Shown here piece by piece: positions 8,438 through 15,965 of a DNA stretch of 64,000 nt. Source of the stretch: JBBROS01 sp965260935. GTDB lineage: Bacteria > Pseudomonadota > Alphaproteobacteria > Acetobacterales > Acetobacteraceae. Position numbers and translations under genes: made by a program. The DNA lies in contig OZ253374.1 in NCBI GenBank assembly GCA_965260935.1, positions 2,294,001 to 2,358,000 on the forward strand, written 5' to 3'. The notes beneath the pieces were generated by a model. The model was given only the letters and a program-made list of their open reading frames with translations. It was not told where the DNA came from and did not search any database. Positions within the stretch are counted from its first letter, which is position 1. Every line of letters begins with the position of its first letter.

Positions 8438-9481
8438 ATGTTCGGACGTCTGCTGGGGTTCATGTCCGCCGACATGGCCATCGACCTCGGGACCGCGAAT
8501 ACTCTGGTTTACGTGAAGGGGCGCGGGATCGTGCTTGCGGAGCCGAGCGTCGTCGCGATCGCCGACGTGCGGGGCAAGAAGCAGGTTCTGGCGGTGGGGG
8601 AGGAGGCCAAGCAGATGCTCGGGCGCACGCCCGCGAACATCGCCGCCATCCGGCCGCTGCGCGACGGGGTCATCGCCGATTTCGAGGTGGCGGAGGAGAT
8701 GATCAAGCATTTCATCCGCAAGGTGCATAACCGTCGCGGGTTCGCGAGCCCGCTGATCATCGTGTGCGTGCCGAGCGGGAGCACCGCCGTCGAGCGGCGG
8801 GCGATCCAGGAAAGCGCGGAAAGCGCCGGGGCGCGGAAGGTGTTCCTGATCGAGGAGCCGATGGCGGCGGCGATCGGCGCCGGGCTGCCGGTGACGGAGC
8901 CTTCGGGAAGCATGATCGTGGACGTGGGCGGGGGCACGACCGAGGTGGCGGTGATCAGCCTGGGCGGCATCGTTTACGCCCGCAGCGTGCGGGTGGGGGG
9001 CGACAAGATGGACGAGGCGATCATCAGCTACGTCCGCCGCTCGCACAACCTCTTGATCGGCGAAAGCTCGGCCGAGCGGATCAAGTTGGATATCGGGGCG
9101 GCGATGGCGTCGGATCAGGGCGAGGACGGGCCGTATCGCGAGGTGAAGGGGCGCGACCTGATGAACGGGGTGCCGCGGGAGATCGTGGTGAGCCAGCGGC
9201 AGATCGCGGAAAGCCTGTATGAGCCGGTGTCGGCCATCGTCGAGGCGGTGAAGGTGGCGCTGGAGAACACGCCGCCGGAGCTTGCCGCCGATATCGTCGA
9301 CAAGGGGATCGTGCTGACGGGCGGGGGATCGTTGCTGCACCGGCTCGACCAGGCGCTGCGCAACACGACCGGGCTTCCCGTCGTTATCGGCGAGAACCCG
9401 CTGAGCTGCGTGGCGCTCGGGACCGGGCGGGCGCTTGAGGACATGAAGCGGCTGCGCAACGTTCTGACGTCCATGTATTAG
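8438..9481 (+). CDS. mreB: Rod shape-determining protein MreB (actin homologue)
   Basis: A cytoplasmic actin-like ATPase that forms membrane-associated filaments directing lateral wall synthesis. The 347-residue sequence has all nucleotide-binding motifs: phosphate-1 MAIDLGTANTLVYVKG (residues 12-27), the connect/phosphate-2 region SMIVDVGGGTTEVAVISLGG, and the adenosine motif GIVLTGGGSLLHRLD. The N-terminal MFGRLLGFMSADM segment can serve as a membrane-binding helix. It begins the operon mreB-mreC-mreD-mrdA-rodA; mreC starts 15 nt after the stop. Confidence 0.97.
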   Translation: MFGRLLGFMSADMAIDLGTANTLVYVKGRGIVLAEPSVVAIADVRGKKQVLAVGEEAKQMLGRTPANIAAIRPLRDGVIADFEVAEEMIKHFIRKVHNRRGFASPLIIVCVPSGSTAVERRAIQESAESAGARKVFLIEEPMAAAIGAGLPVTEPSGSMIVDVGGGTTEVAVISLGGIVYARSVRVGGDKMDEAIISYVRRSHNLLIGESSAERIKLDIGAAMASDQGEDGPYREVKGRDLMNGVPREIVVSQRQIAESLYEPVSAIVEAVKVALENTPPELAADIVDKGIVLTGGGSLLHRLDQALRNTTGLPVVIGENPLSCVALGTGRALEDMKRLRNVLTSMY

Positions 9482-9496
9482 GAAGGCGTCCGCGGG

Positions 9497-10372
9497 GTGA
9501 TCCGGCTTTCGATCCCGTTCCGCCAGGCGCTGGCGAAGCTCACGCTGCCGCTGCTGATCGCGGCCGCGGCTGGGCTGACGCTGCTCGCCCGGGCCGACGC
9601 GAGGCTCGAGGCACGTGCCCGGATGGCGTTCGCGGACGCGTTGACCCCGCTGTTCGCCGCTGCCGGCACGCCGGTTGCCGAGTTGCGCGGCCTCGTGAGG
9701 GAAGCGGGGATGGCGTTCGACCTGCACGACGAGAACCTTCGCCTGGCCGCGGAGAACGAACGCCTGCGGCATTGGCAGAAGGCGGCGCTGGCGCTCCATG
9801 CCGAGAACGCGCGGTTGAGAGCGATGCTGAATTACGTTCCCGACCCGACGCCGAGCTTCGTGACCGTTCCTGTCGCGGCCGACGCGGGCGGCATCTATGC
9901 GCGGGCCGTGCTGGTGTCGGCCGGGCTGAACCAAGGCATCAGCAAGGGCGGGATCGCGCTCGATGGGCAGGGGGTGGCGGGCCGGGTCACCGAGGTTGGG
10001 GCGCGCAGCGCGCGCGTCCTGCTGCTGACGGACATCAACAGCCGCATTCCGGTCAGCTTGGGGGACAACCGCGCGCGTGCGGTCCTGGTTGGCACGAACG
10101 GCCCGCGGCCACGGCTGATGTATTGGCCGGAAGGCGCGGGTCCGGCCGAGGGCGAGCGGGTTACGACCTCGGCCGAGGCGGGCGCGTTTCCTGCCGGGCT
10201 GCCGGTTGGCGTCGTGCGGCATGGCAAGGCCGGCGTGGCGGAGGTTGAGCTTGCCGCGCAGCTTGACCGGCTGGATGTGTTGCGGATTTTCGATTACGGA
10301 TTGCAGCCGATGCCTCCGGACGGCGCGGACCGTCCGGCCCGGGCGCGCAACGTGGCCGAGCGGCGGCGATGA
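9497..10372 (+). CDS. mreC: Rod shape-determining protein MreC
   Basis: A bitopic inner-membrane protein linking MreB to periplasmic wall enzymes. The 291-residue protein has one N-terminal membrane helix (LPLLIAAAAGLTLLARA, residues 15-31). Next comes a coiled coil (residues about 78-112, repeated ENLRLAAENERLRHW heptads), then the paired beta-barrel domain with GGIALDGQGVAGRVTEVG and LLLTDINSRIPVSL. The start codon is GTG at 9497. Its stop overlaps the mreD start (ATGA), so translation is probably coupled. Confidence 0.94.
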   Translation: MIRLSIPFRQALAKLTLPLLIAAAAGLTLLARADARLEARARMAFADALTPLFAAAGTPVAELRGLVREAGMAFDLHDENLRLAAENERLRHWQKAALALHAENARLRAMLNYVPDPTPSFVTVPVAADAGGIYARAVLVSAGLNQGISKGGIALDGQGVAGRVTEVGARSARVLLLTDINSRIPVSLGDNRARAVLVGTNGPRPRLMYWPEGAGPAEGERVTTSAEAGAFPAGLPVGVVRHGKAGVAEVELAAQLDRLDVLRIFDYGLQPMPPDGADRPARARNVAERRR

Positions 10373-10914
10373 GCGACAAGCTGCCTGGAATCCGGCCCCG
10401 GCCCACCGTTCGGCGGCGGCTCGACATCGCCAGCCGGACGATGATGCCGGTTGTGTCCACGGCGTTGCTGATCCTGTTGCTTGCCGCGCCCTTGCGCCTG
10501 CCGGGCCAGGCGCAATTGCAGCCGGCGACGGCCTTGGCCTGCGTCTTTTTCTGGTCGCTGTTCCGGCCATCCAGCATGACGCCACCGGCCGTGTTCGTTC
10601 TCGGCCTGCTTTCGGATCTGGCGGGGCTCGCGCCGCTTGGGGTTTGGGTGTTGATCCTGCTGCTGGCGCATGGTTGGGCGGTGCGGTGGCGGGAGCTGGC
10701 GTTGAAGGGCTTCATGACCGTGTGGCTGGCGTTCGTGGCCGTCGCGGTTGTTGCCGCGTCGCTTGCCTGGCTGCTGAGCAGCTTGCTCATGCTGCGGCTG
10801 CTGCCGTTGCCGCCGGCGGTGTTTCAGTTCAGCCTGGCGGTTGGGCTTTATCCGGCGCTTGCCGTCCTGCTGACCGCGGCGCACCGCGGGCCGGCCGATC
10901 CGGGGCGCGCATGA
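10369..10914 (+). CDS. mreD: Rod shape-determining protein MreD
   Basis: A 181-residue polytopic inner-membrane protein of the elongasome. About five hydrophobic helices are visible, and the family hallmark SLFRPSSMTPPAVFVLGLLSDL (a helix pair around residues 62-83) is present. It overlaps mreC at its start and mrdA at its end, both as ATGA, consistent with a coupled operon. Sequence conservation in this family is weak, but position and topology make the assignment safe. Confidence 0.9.
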   Translation: MSDKLPGIRPRPTVRRRLDIASRTMMPVVSTALLILLLAAPLRLPGQAQLQPATALACVFFWSLFRPSSMTPPAVFVLGLLSDLAGLAPLGVWVLILLLAHGWAVRWRELALKGFMTVWLAFVAVAVVAASLAWLLSSLLMLRLLPLPPAVFQFSLAVGLYPALAVLLTAAHRGPADPGRA

Positions 10915-12749
10915 CGCCGTTCAGGAAGCCGGACAAGCGAGACGGGGTGTTTACCCGGCGTGCCCTGTTGCTGGGCGGCGGACAGCTCGCCGTGCTGGGG
11001 CTGCTGGGCGCCAAGCTCTATCAGGTGCAGGTGATCGAGGGCGAGCGTTACGCGACGCTGGCGGAGAGCAACCGGATCAGCGCGCGGCTGACGGCGCCCT
11101 CGCGCGGCCGCATCCTTGACCGGACCGGGTTGGTGATCGCCGGGAACCAGCTCAACTGGAGCGCGCAGCTCGTCGCGGAGCAGACCGACAACGTCGACGC
11201 GACGCTTGACGCGTTCGCCCGGCTGATTCCGTTGGCCGGGCACGAGCGCGCCCGCATCCTGCGCGACCTGCGCCGGCACCGGCGGTTCACGCCGGTCGCG
11301 GTGCGCGACGACCTGACCTGGGAGGAGATGGCGCGCATCGAGGTCAACGCGCCGGACCTGCCTGGGATCGTCGTCGATGCCGGCAGCACGCGGGCCTATT
11401 CCCAAGGGCCGGCGCTCGCGCACCTGGTCGGCTACGTGGCGGCCCCGAACGAGGAGGATGCGGACGACGATCCGATGATGGGGCTGCCCGGCCTCCGCAT
11501 CGGGCGCTCCGGCATGGAGCGGGCGCAGGACGAGGCGTTGCGGGGCAAGGCCGGCGTGGTGGAGATGGAGGCGAACGCCGTCGGCCGGGTCATCCGCGAG
11601 ATCGGGCGGCAGGACGGCACGCCGGGGGAGGATGTGGGGCTTACGATCGACGCCGGGTTGCAGCGGGCGGCGATCGGGCGGCTGGGGGACGAGAGCGCGT
11701 CGGCCGTCGTGCTTGACGCGCGCAACGGCGAGGTGCTGGCGATGACCACGACGCCGAGCTTCGACCCGAGCCTGTTCGGTTCCGGCGTCAGCCACGCGCA
11801 ATGGGCGGAGTGGATGGGCGACAAGCGCGCGCCGTTGATCAACAAGGCGGTGGCGGGGCTTTACGCGCCCGGCAGCACCTTCAAGATGGCGGTGGCGGCG
11901 GCAGGGCTGGAGGCCCGGACGATCACGCTGCGGGACAGGATCGTCTGCCCGGGTTACCTCGATATCGGCGACACGCGGTTCCATTGCTGGCGCAAAGGCG
12001 GTCATGGCGCGCTCGATGTGCGGAACGCGTTGAAGCACAGTTGCGACGTGTTCTTCTACGAGACGGCGCGGCGCACCGGCATCGACCGCATCGCCGCGAC
12101 CGCGAACCTGTTCGGCTTCGGCGTCGACCTCGGCATCGAGCTGCCGGGGGCGCGCACCGGGCTGATGCCGACCAAGGCCTGGCGGCAGCGGGGCGGGCAC
12201 GCATGGAATTTGGGCGATACGATCTCCTGCGGGATCGGCCAGGGATACATTCAGACGACGCCGCTGGCGCTCGCGACGTATACGGCGCGGCTGGCCACCG
12301 GGCGGGCCGTTGAGCCGCATTTGTTGCGCACCCTGGGGGGCGTGGCGCAGAAGGGCGCTCAGGCCGGGGACTGGCCGGCGCTCGCGGTTCCGGAGCCTGT
12401 GTTGCAGGTCGCGCGCGAGGGGATGTGGGCGGTGGTGAACGAGGCGGGGGGCACGGCGCCGGTGGCGCGGCTGCCGCTTGCGGGCGTTCAGATGGCCGGC
12501 AAGACCGGATCGACCCAGGTGCGCCGGGTCAGCCGGGAGCAGCGGGAGCGTGGCTTCAAGTCCGAGCGCTTGCCTTGGGAACTGCGTCCGCACGCGCTGT
12601 TCGTGTGCTACGCGCCGTTCGATGCGCCGCGGTATGCGGTGGCGGTGGTGGTGGAGCACGGGAACGCCGGGGCGGCGGCGGCGGCGCCCCTGGCGCGGGA
12701 CATCATGGCGGACGCGCTAGTGTCCCGAACCAGAAATTCGTCGGGCTGA
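10911..12749 (+). CDS. mrdA: Penicillin-binding protein 2 (elongation transpeptidase), altered C-terminus
   Basis: The class B peptidoglycan transpeptidase of the elongasome, anchored by one helix (RRALLLGGGQLAVLGLLG, residues 16-33). The dimerisation domain has SRGRILDRTG, and the transpeptidase domain has the SxxK nucleophile STFK (in YAPGSTFKMAVA), the SxD motif SCD (in KHSCDVFFYE) and KTGS (in MAGKTGSTQV). It is 612 residues long. The last nine residues (after ADAL: VSRTRNSSG) and the stop codon are encoded by the left arm of the repeat element at 12717, so the original tail was probably replaced by an insertion. Confidence 0.95.
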   Translation: MTPFRKPDKRDGVFTRRALLLGGGQLAVLGLLGAKLYQVQVIEGERYATLAESNRISARLTAPSRGRILDRTGLVIAGNQLNWSAQLVAEQTDNVDATLDAFARLIPLAGHERARILRDLRRHRRFTPVAVRDDLTWEEMARIEVNAPDLPGIVVDAGSTRAYSQGPALAHLVGYVAAPNEEDADDDPMMGLPGLRIGRSGMERAQDEALRGKAGVVEMEANAVGRVIREIGRQDGTPGEDVGLTIDAGLQRAAIGRLGDESASAVVLDARNGEVLAMTTTPSFDPSLFGSGVSHAQWAEWMGDKRAPLINKAVAGLYAPGSTFKMAVAAAGLEARTITLRDRIVCPGYLDIGDTRFHCWRKGGHGALDVRNALKHSCDVFFYETARRTGIDRIAATANLFGFGVDLGIELPGARTGLMPTKAWRQRGGHAWNLGDTISCGIGQGYIQTTPLALATYTARLATGRAVEPHLLRTLGGVAQKGAQAGDWPALAVPEPVLQVAREGMWAVVNEAGGTAPVARLPLAGVQMAGKTGSTQVRRVSREQRERGFKSERLPWELRPHALFVCYAPFDAPRYAVAVVVEHGNAGAAAAAPLARDIMADALVSRTRNSSG

Positions 12750-12837
12750 AATTGCGTGCCTCGGGACACTAGCCCTTTGTATTCGTGGCCTGCTTTTCCC
12801 AGACGTTCGAAGGCGAACTTCTGGGGCAGGACACTCG
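12717..12837. repeat. Inverted-repeat element A, copy 1 (MITE-like)
   Basis: This shows about 80-85% identity by eye to copy 2 at 15357-15468. It starts with ctagtgtcccga (12717-12728). The inverted match tcgggacactag at 12761-12772 makes a perfect 12-bp stem. A conserved block agccctttgt...cctgct.ttcccagacgtt.gaaggcg follows, and a degenerate right end caggacactcg resembles the inverse of the left end. It has no coding capacity. It lies between mrdA and rodA and overlaps the last 33 bp of mrdA. Confidence 0.75.
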
Positions 12838-12889
12838 CCCGCGATCCGGCTGGCCTTCCGGCGGGCGGGCCGCGCGTGGCGGCGCGGAC

Positions 12890-14038
12890 GTGATCGCCGC
12901 CCGGCGCCTGATCCGGGCCGAGCCTTCGTTCGGCATTGCCAGGAAGGCGCGGCGGGTCAGTTGGCTCTACGTGGCGCTGCTCTGCTTTCTGGCCGGGGTT
13001 GGCTATGTTGCGCTGTATTCGGCCGCGGGGGGCGCCGCCGAGCCTTATGCAACGCGTCATGTCGTGCGCTTCGGCTTCGGCCTGGCGCTCATGCTGTGCA
13101 TCGCGATGGTTGATATCCGCTGGATCGAGAAGGCGTCCTACGCGGTTTATGGTTTGTCGGTCGTGCTGTTGGCGCTTGTGCTGCGGATGGGGCACGTGGG
13201 CAAGGGGGCGCAGCGCTGGATCGACCTTGGCGGATTGCAGGTGCAGCCGAGCGAGCTGGCCAAGATCGGCTTGGCGATGGCGCTTGCGGCCTGGTTCCAT
13301 AAGGCGAGCTGGGAGCGGATGGGCAACCCGCTGTTCCTGCTTCCCCCGGCGCTGATGATCCTGCTGCCGGCCGGGTTGATCCTGAAGGAGCCTAACCTTG
13401 GCACCGCGGTCATCACGGGCGTCGTGGGCGGCGTGATCGTCGTGGCGGCGGGCCTGCGCTGGTGGGTGCTGGCGCTCGTTGCCGCCCCGACGCCGTTCGC
13501 CGCGCAGTTCGCCTTCAGCCACATGCACGACTACCAGCGGCGGCGGATCGCCACGTTCCTCCATCCGGATTCCGACCCGCTGGGCGCCGGCTACAACATC
13601 ATCCAGTCCAAGATCGCGCTCGGGTCGGGCGGGTTCTGGGGCAAAGGGTTCCTGCAGGGCACGCAGGGGCACCTCAATTTTCTGCCGGAGAAGCAGACGG
13701 ATTTCATCTTCACCACCATCGGCGAGGAGTTCGGGCTGGTCGGCGGGTTGTCGGTCCTGGCGCTGCTGGGGCTGATCGTGCTGGGCGGCGTGGCGATCGC
13801 GCTGCGCTGCCGCAACCGGTACGGCAGGCTGCTCGCGCTCGGGATCGCGGCCAACTTCTTCATGTACGTGTTCGTCAACGTCGCCATGGTGATGGGCGCG
13901 ATCCCGGTCGGCGGAGTTCCGCTGCCGCTGGTCTCGCATGGCGGGTCGGCGATGCTGACCGTGATGTTCGGGTTCGGGTTATTGATGTCCGTGCACGTCC
14001 ATCGCGACGTTCGGTTCGGCGATGGCGAAAACGATTGA
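12890..14038 (+). CDS. rodA: Rod shape-determining protein RodA (SEDS glycosyltransferase)
   Basis: A polytopic SEDS peptidoglycan glycosyltransferase that works with PBP2. About ten membrane helices are visible, and the family motifs KGAQRWIDLGGLQVQPSELAK, DPLGAGYNIIQSKIALGSGG, FLPEKQTDFIFTTIGEEFG and GVPLPLVSHGGSAML are intact. I chose the GTG at 12890 (MIAARRLIRAEPSFGI) because this matches where relatives begin. An upstream in-frame GTG at 12785 would start inside the repeat element and add 35 residues with no family resemblance. It is the last gene of the mre operon. Confidence 0.94.
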   Translation: MIAARRLIRAEPSFGIARKARRVSWLYVALLCFLAGVGYVALYSAAGGAAEPYATRHVVRFGFGLALMLCIAMVDIRWIEKASYAVYGLSVVLLALVLRMGHVGKGAQRWIDLGGLQVQPSELAKIGLAMALAAWFHKASWERMGNPLFLLPPALMILLPAGLILKEPNLGTAVITGVVGGVIVVAAGLRWWVLALVAAPTPFAAQFAFSHMHDYQRRRIATFLHPDSDPLGAGYNIIQSKIALGSGGFWGKGFLQGTQGHLNFLPEKQTDFIFTTIGEEFGLVGGLSVLALLGLIVLGGVAIALRCRNRYGRLLALGIAANFFMYVFVNVAMVMGAIPVGGVPLPLVSHGGSAMLTVMFGFGLLMSVHVHRDVRFGDGEND

Positions 14039-14224
14039 GCTTCGGACGTTTGGATCCGCTGTAACTGGCACGGCGTGTGCCTGGCTCAGCCAGGGCGCGG
14101 CGACCCGGTCGGCGTCGCGTCCGGCCGCGTTACCGCCTCGGCACGGATCGCCTGGTGCAGGTTGGACAGCTTGCACCCAAGACAGCGACGCTGCGGGCGC
14201 GGCGAAACCTGGCCCGTCAGCCGT

Positions 14225-14371
14225 TGGACCCCGGTGTTCTGGGTGATGCTGCTTATGTCCACCTGCACCGTCACTGGCGGCCTCATGGCGGTCGCGCAGC
14301 TCGGCTTCATCGCGACCGACTTCGCCGTGAAGGCGTTCGACGTCAACCTGTACTTTTTCGCCATGGCTGCG
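14225..14371 (+). pseudogene. Remnant of an oxalate/formate-type MFS transporter
   Basis: About 49 codons (TPVFWVMLLMSTCTVTGGL, then MAVAQLGFIATDFAVKAFDV and NLYFFAMA) resemble an internal helix pair of OxlT-like major facilitator proteins. No start, no flanking domain and an abrupt change of sequence after NLYFFAMAAP show that it is a fragment. It lies in the 527-bp gap between rodA and tRNA-Pro; the remainder of that gap holds nothing I recognise. The assignment is from memory of the family pattern. Confidence 0.5.
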
Positions 14372-14565
14372 CCTGAAATCGTCCCATTAAATCCATATCA
14401 CCTTATCCCAAGGTCAAACCTTTAGCGGCGAGCCGGGTCGAGGTCGGGACAGCGGCACGACGCTCCGGGGCGGCGGCGCTCCGCGGCGGGGTAATCGCCC
14501 TGGCGGTTCCCGATGGCGGATAGGCTTCCTCCTTTGCCGGAAGCAGGATATAGGACGGCCGGGTC

Positions 14566-14642
14566 CGGGGCGTGGCGCAGCCTGGTAGCGCGCTTGTTTT
14601 GGGTACAAGAGGCCGCCGGTTCGAGTCCGGCCGCCCCGACCA
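14566..14642 (+). tRNA. tRNA-Pro (anticodon TGG)
   Basis: This is a 77-nt cloverleaf. The acceptor arms cggggcg/cgccccg pair perfectly. The D arm is gcgcagcctggtagcgc, the anticodon stem cttgt/acaag has loop ttTGGgt, and the T arm is gccggttcgagtccggc. A 3' ACCA is encoded. Confidence 0.96.
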
Positions 14643-14660
14643 TCCGAGGAGAGTTGGTTC

Positions 14661-14969
14661 ATGCGTGCCCGTGTATTCAGACGCCCCAAGACCGCGACGC
14701 AGTCCGGCCAAGCCAAGGCGGGCGAGTGGGTATTCGAGTATCAGCCGGAAGAGCGGGAGCTGAACGACCCGCTCATGGGCTGGTGGGGCAGTTCGGACAT
14801 GCGCGGCCAAGTCCGGCTGGTGTTCGACACGCAGGAGCAGGCGGTGGCGTATGCGGAGGCGAACGGGGTGCCGTTCGACCTTGAAACGCCGCCGCAAGCC
14901 AAGCCGATCAAGCCTAAGGCTTACGCGGATAATTTCCGCTATGGCCGGAGTGAAAACTGGACGCATTAG
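14661..14969 (+). CDS. NADH dehydrogenase accessory subunit, NDUFS4/ETC complex I family
   Basis: A 102-residue protein matching the ETC complex I subunit conserved region (the NDUFS4/AQDQ 18-kDa type). Diagnostic segments are RVFRRPKTATQSG, WVFEYQPEE, DPLMGWWGSSD and FDTQEQAVAYAEANG, ending with PKAYADNFRYGR. In alphaproteobacteria this accessory subunit binds the peripheral arm of complex I in the cytoplasm. It sits alone between two tRNA genes, away from the nuo operon, which is the usual situation. A ribosome site (gaggaga) is present upstream. Confidence 0.93.
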   Translation: MRARVFRRPKTATQSGQAKAGEWVFEYQPEERELNDPLMGWWGSSDMRGQVRLVFDTQEQAVAYAEANGVPFDLETPPQAKPIKPKAYADNFRYGRSENWTH

Positions 14970-14988
14970 ACTTATACTTGGTTCGCGT

Positions 14989-15065
14989 GCGCCCTTAGCT
15001 CAGTCGGATAGAGCGGCGGCCTTCTAATCCGCATGTCGGGGGTTCGAATCCCTCAGGGCGCGCCA
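14989..15065 (+). tRNA. tRNA-Arg (anticodon TCT)
   Basis: This is a 77-nt cloverleaf. The acceptor gcgccct/agggcgc pairs perfectly. The D arm is agctcagtcggatagagc, the anticodon loop is cttctaa with TCT, and the T arm is gggggttcgaatccctc. The sequence encodes a 3' GCCA. Confidence 0.96.
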
Positions 15066-15143
15066 ATTTCGTTGTTGATTATAACGACTTGGGCAGTTGC
15101 CCTGGAACATTGTTTCGGGAGGCAAGGGCTTCCATCGAGTTTC

Positions 15144-15222
15144 GCTGACGCAGCGCAGCAGCGATGCAACCGGTTCGTACCGGTAAGTCGGCAGTTCAGT
15201 TCCGATCGCCGGCGCCAGACCA
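15144..15222 (+). pseudogene. Decayed tRNA-Thr (CGT) copy
   Basis: The stretch aligns with a tRNA-Thr(CGT) pattern. The 3' half (aaccggttcgtaccggt, aagtcggcagttc, and the acceptor-like cgccggcgcc...acca) matches well. One base is missing from the anticodon arm (gtaccggt instead of gtaaccggt), and the 5' acceptor and D arms (gctgacgcagcgcag) carry many changes. It cannot form a normal cloverleaf, so I call it a pseudogene. Confidence 0.5.
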
Positions 15223-15238
15223 AGGCGTTAGCCAGGTT

Positions 15239-15310
15239 AGCACGGTGGCAGAGAGGCTATGCGCAGGACTGCAAATCCTGTCTACGCCGGTTCAAATCCT
15301 GCGCGGACCT
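15239..15310 (+). pseudogene. Decayed tRNA-Cys (GCA) copy
   Basis: The D arm (tggcagagaggctatgc), a perfect anticodon stem (cagga-ctgcaaa-tcctg, anticodon GCA at 15271-15273) and the start of the T arm (gccggttcaaat) match tRNA-Cys. The acceptor arms (agcacgg against gcggacc) do not pair, and the T stem has a mismatch. It is probably non-functional. If no other tRNA-Cys existed in the genome this reading would have to be revised. Confidence 0.5.
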
Positions 15311-15356
15311 GTTCCTCGATGTGGGCCTCGTAACCCAGTTGGAAAAGCGCCAGACT

Positions 15357-15468
15357 TCTGGTGTCCCGGTTCAGAAATCCGTCGTGTTGAAATTACGTGC
15401 CTCGGGACATTAGCCCTTTGTTTTCGGGGCCTGCTGTTCCCAGACGTTTGAAGGCGCGGGACACCAGA
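15357..15468. repeat. Inverted-repeat element A, copy 2 (MITE-like)
   Basis: A 112-bp element bounded by perfect 12-bp terminal inverted repeats, tctggtgtcccg (15357-15368) and cgggacaccaga (15457-15468). The interior matches copy 1 at 12717, including aaatccgtcg.gttgaaatt, gcctcgggaca.tagccctttg and cccagacgtttgaaggcg. It has no coding capacity. It abuts the 194-bp inverted-repeat element and follows a tRNA-like fragment. Confidence 0.78.
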
Positions 15469-15659
15469 GCGTTTCCATGCCGAGCCGCATCAGCCCTCCC
15501 CTTTCCGGCATGGACCGGAGGCGGCGATGGCGCGGCGGACGGCCCTGCAGCGAGGGCCTGTGGGATGCTGTGGGCAGCGCCCTTGCCCAGGTCAGTCCAG
15601 CTAAGTGCGCCAACTCCGTCGCGAACTCCGGCTATCCATGCTCGGCATGGAAACGCTCT
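15466..15659. repeat. 194-bp element with perfect 20-bp terminal inverted repeats
   Basis: The left end agagcgtttccatgccgagc (15466-15485) is the exact inverse complement of the right end gctcggcatggaaacgctct (15640-15659). The interior has no gene. Its first three bases overlap the right end of repeat A copy 2, so one element seems to have inserted at the edge of the other. This size and structure fits a non-autonomous transposable element. Confidence 0.72.
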
Positions 15660-15965
15660 AAATCGTCAAATCTTCGCGGCATTGCTCGGCCCCACCTTGG
15701 CGAGCGATGGCCGGGCCACATGTCTTGAAGATGTTAAAGCGTCGTAAACCATTGGGACGGTCGCCGGCAAAAAACCGTCGCTGGGCGGGTTTTGGGCCGC
15801 ATCCGGCGGGCGCAGTCCCGCGTATAACTGAAAATGTGGGTATGACGCGCTCCGGTACGCCGGCGCTCCTGCAAGCGCGAGCAATGGCCAAGAGTTCGTT
15901 CGCCATCCCGCTCCGTAACGGCATATGCGGGACAAGCCTGAAATGCCTACGAACTGGAGACGCAG

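Larger units (their letters stand above)
15066..15965. other. Gene-poor zone with tRNA remnants and repeats
   Basis: These 900 bp carry no credible protein gene. They hold decayed tRNA-Thr and tRNA-Cys copies (15144-15222, 15239-15310), a possible tRNA 5' fragment near 15321-15356, repeat A copy 2 (15357-15468) and the 194-bp inverted-repeat element (15466-15659). From 15660 to 15965 I see nothing definite apart from a small gacggt/accgtc stem near 15755-15778. Confidence 0.6.

Noticed and set aside
8297..10585. Very long open frame on the minus strand opposite mreB/mreC
   Set aside because: It is antisense to strongly conserved MreB and MreC, is Arg/Pro/His-rich and shows no domain; long antisense frames are expected at this GC content.
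15321..15356. Possible third tRNA remnant (taacccagttggaaaagcgccagacttct)
   Set aside because: It resembles a D arm and 5' anticodon arm only; too short and without pairing partners to list as a feature.
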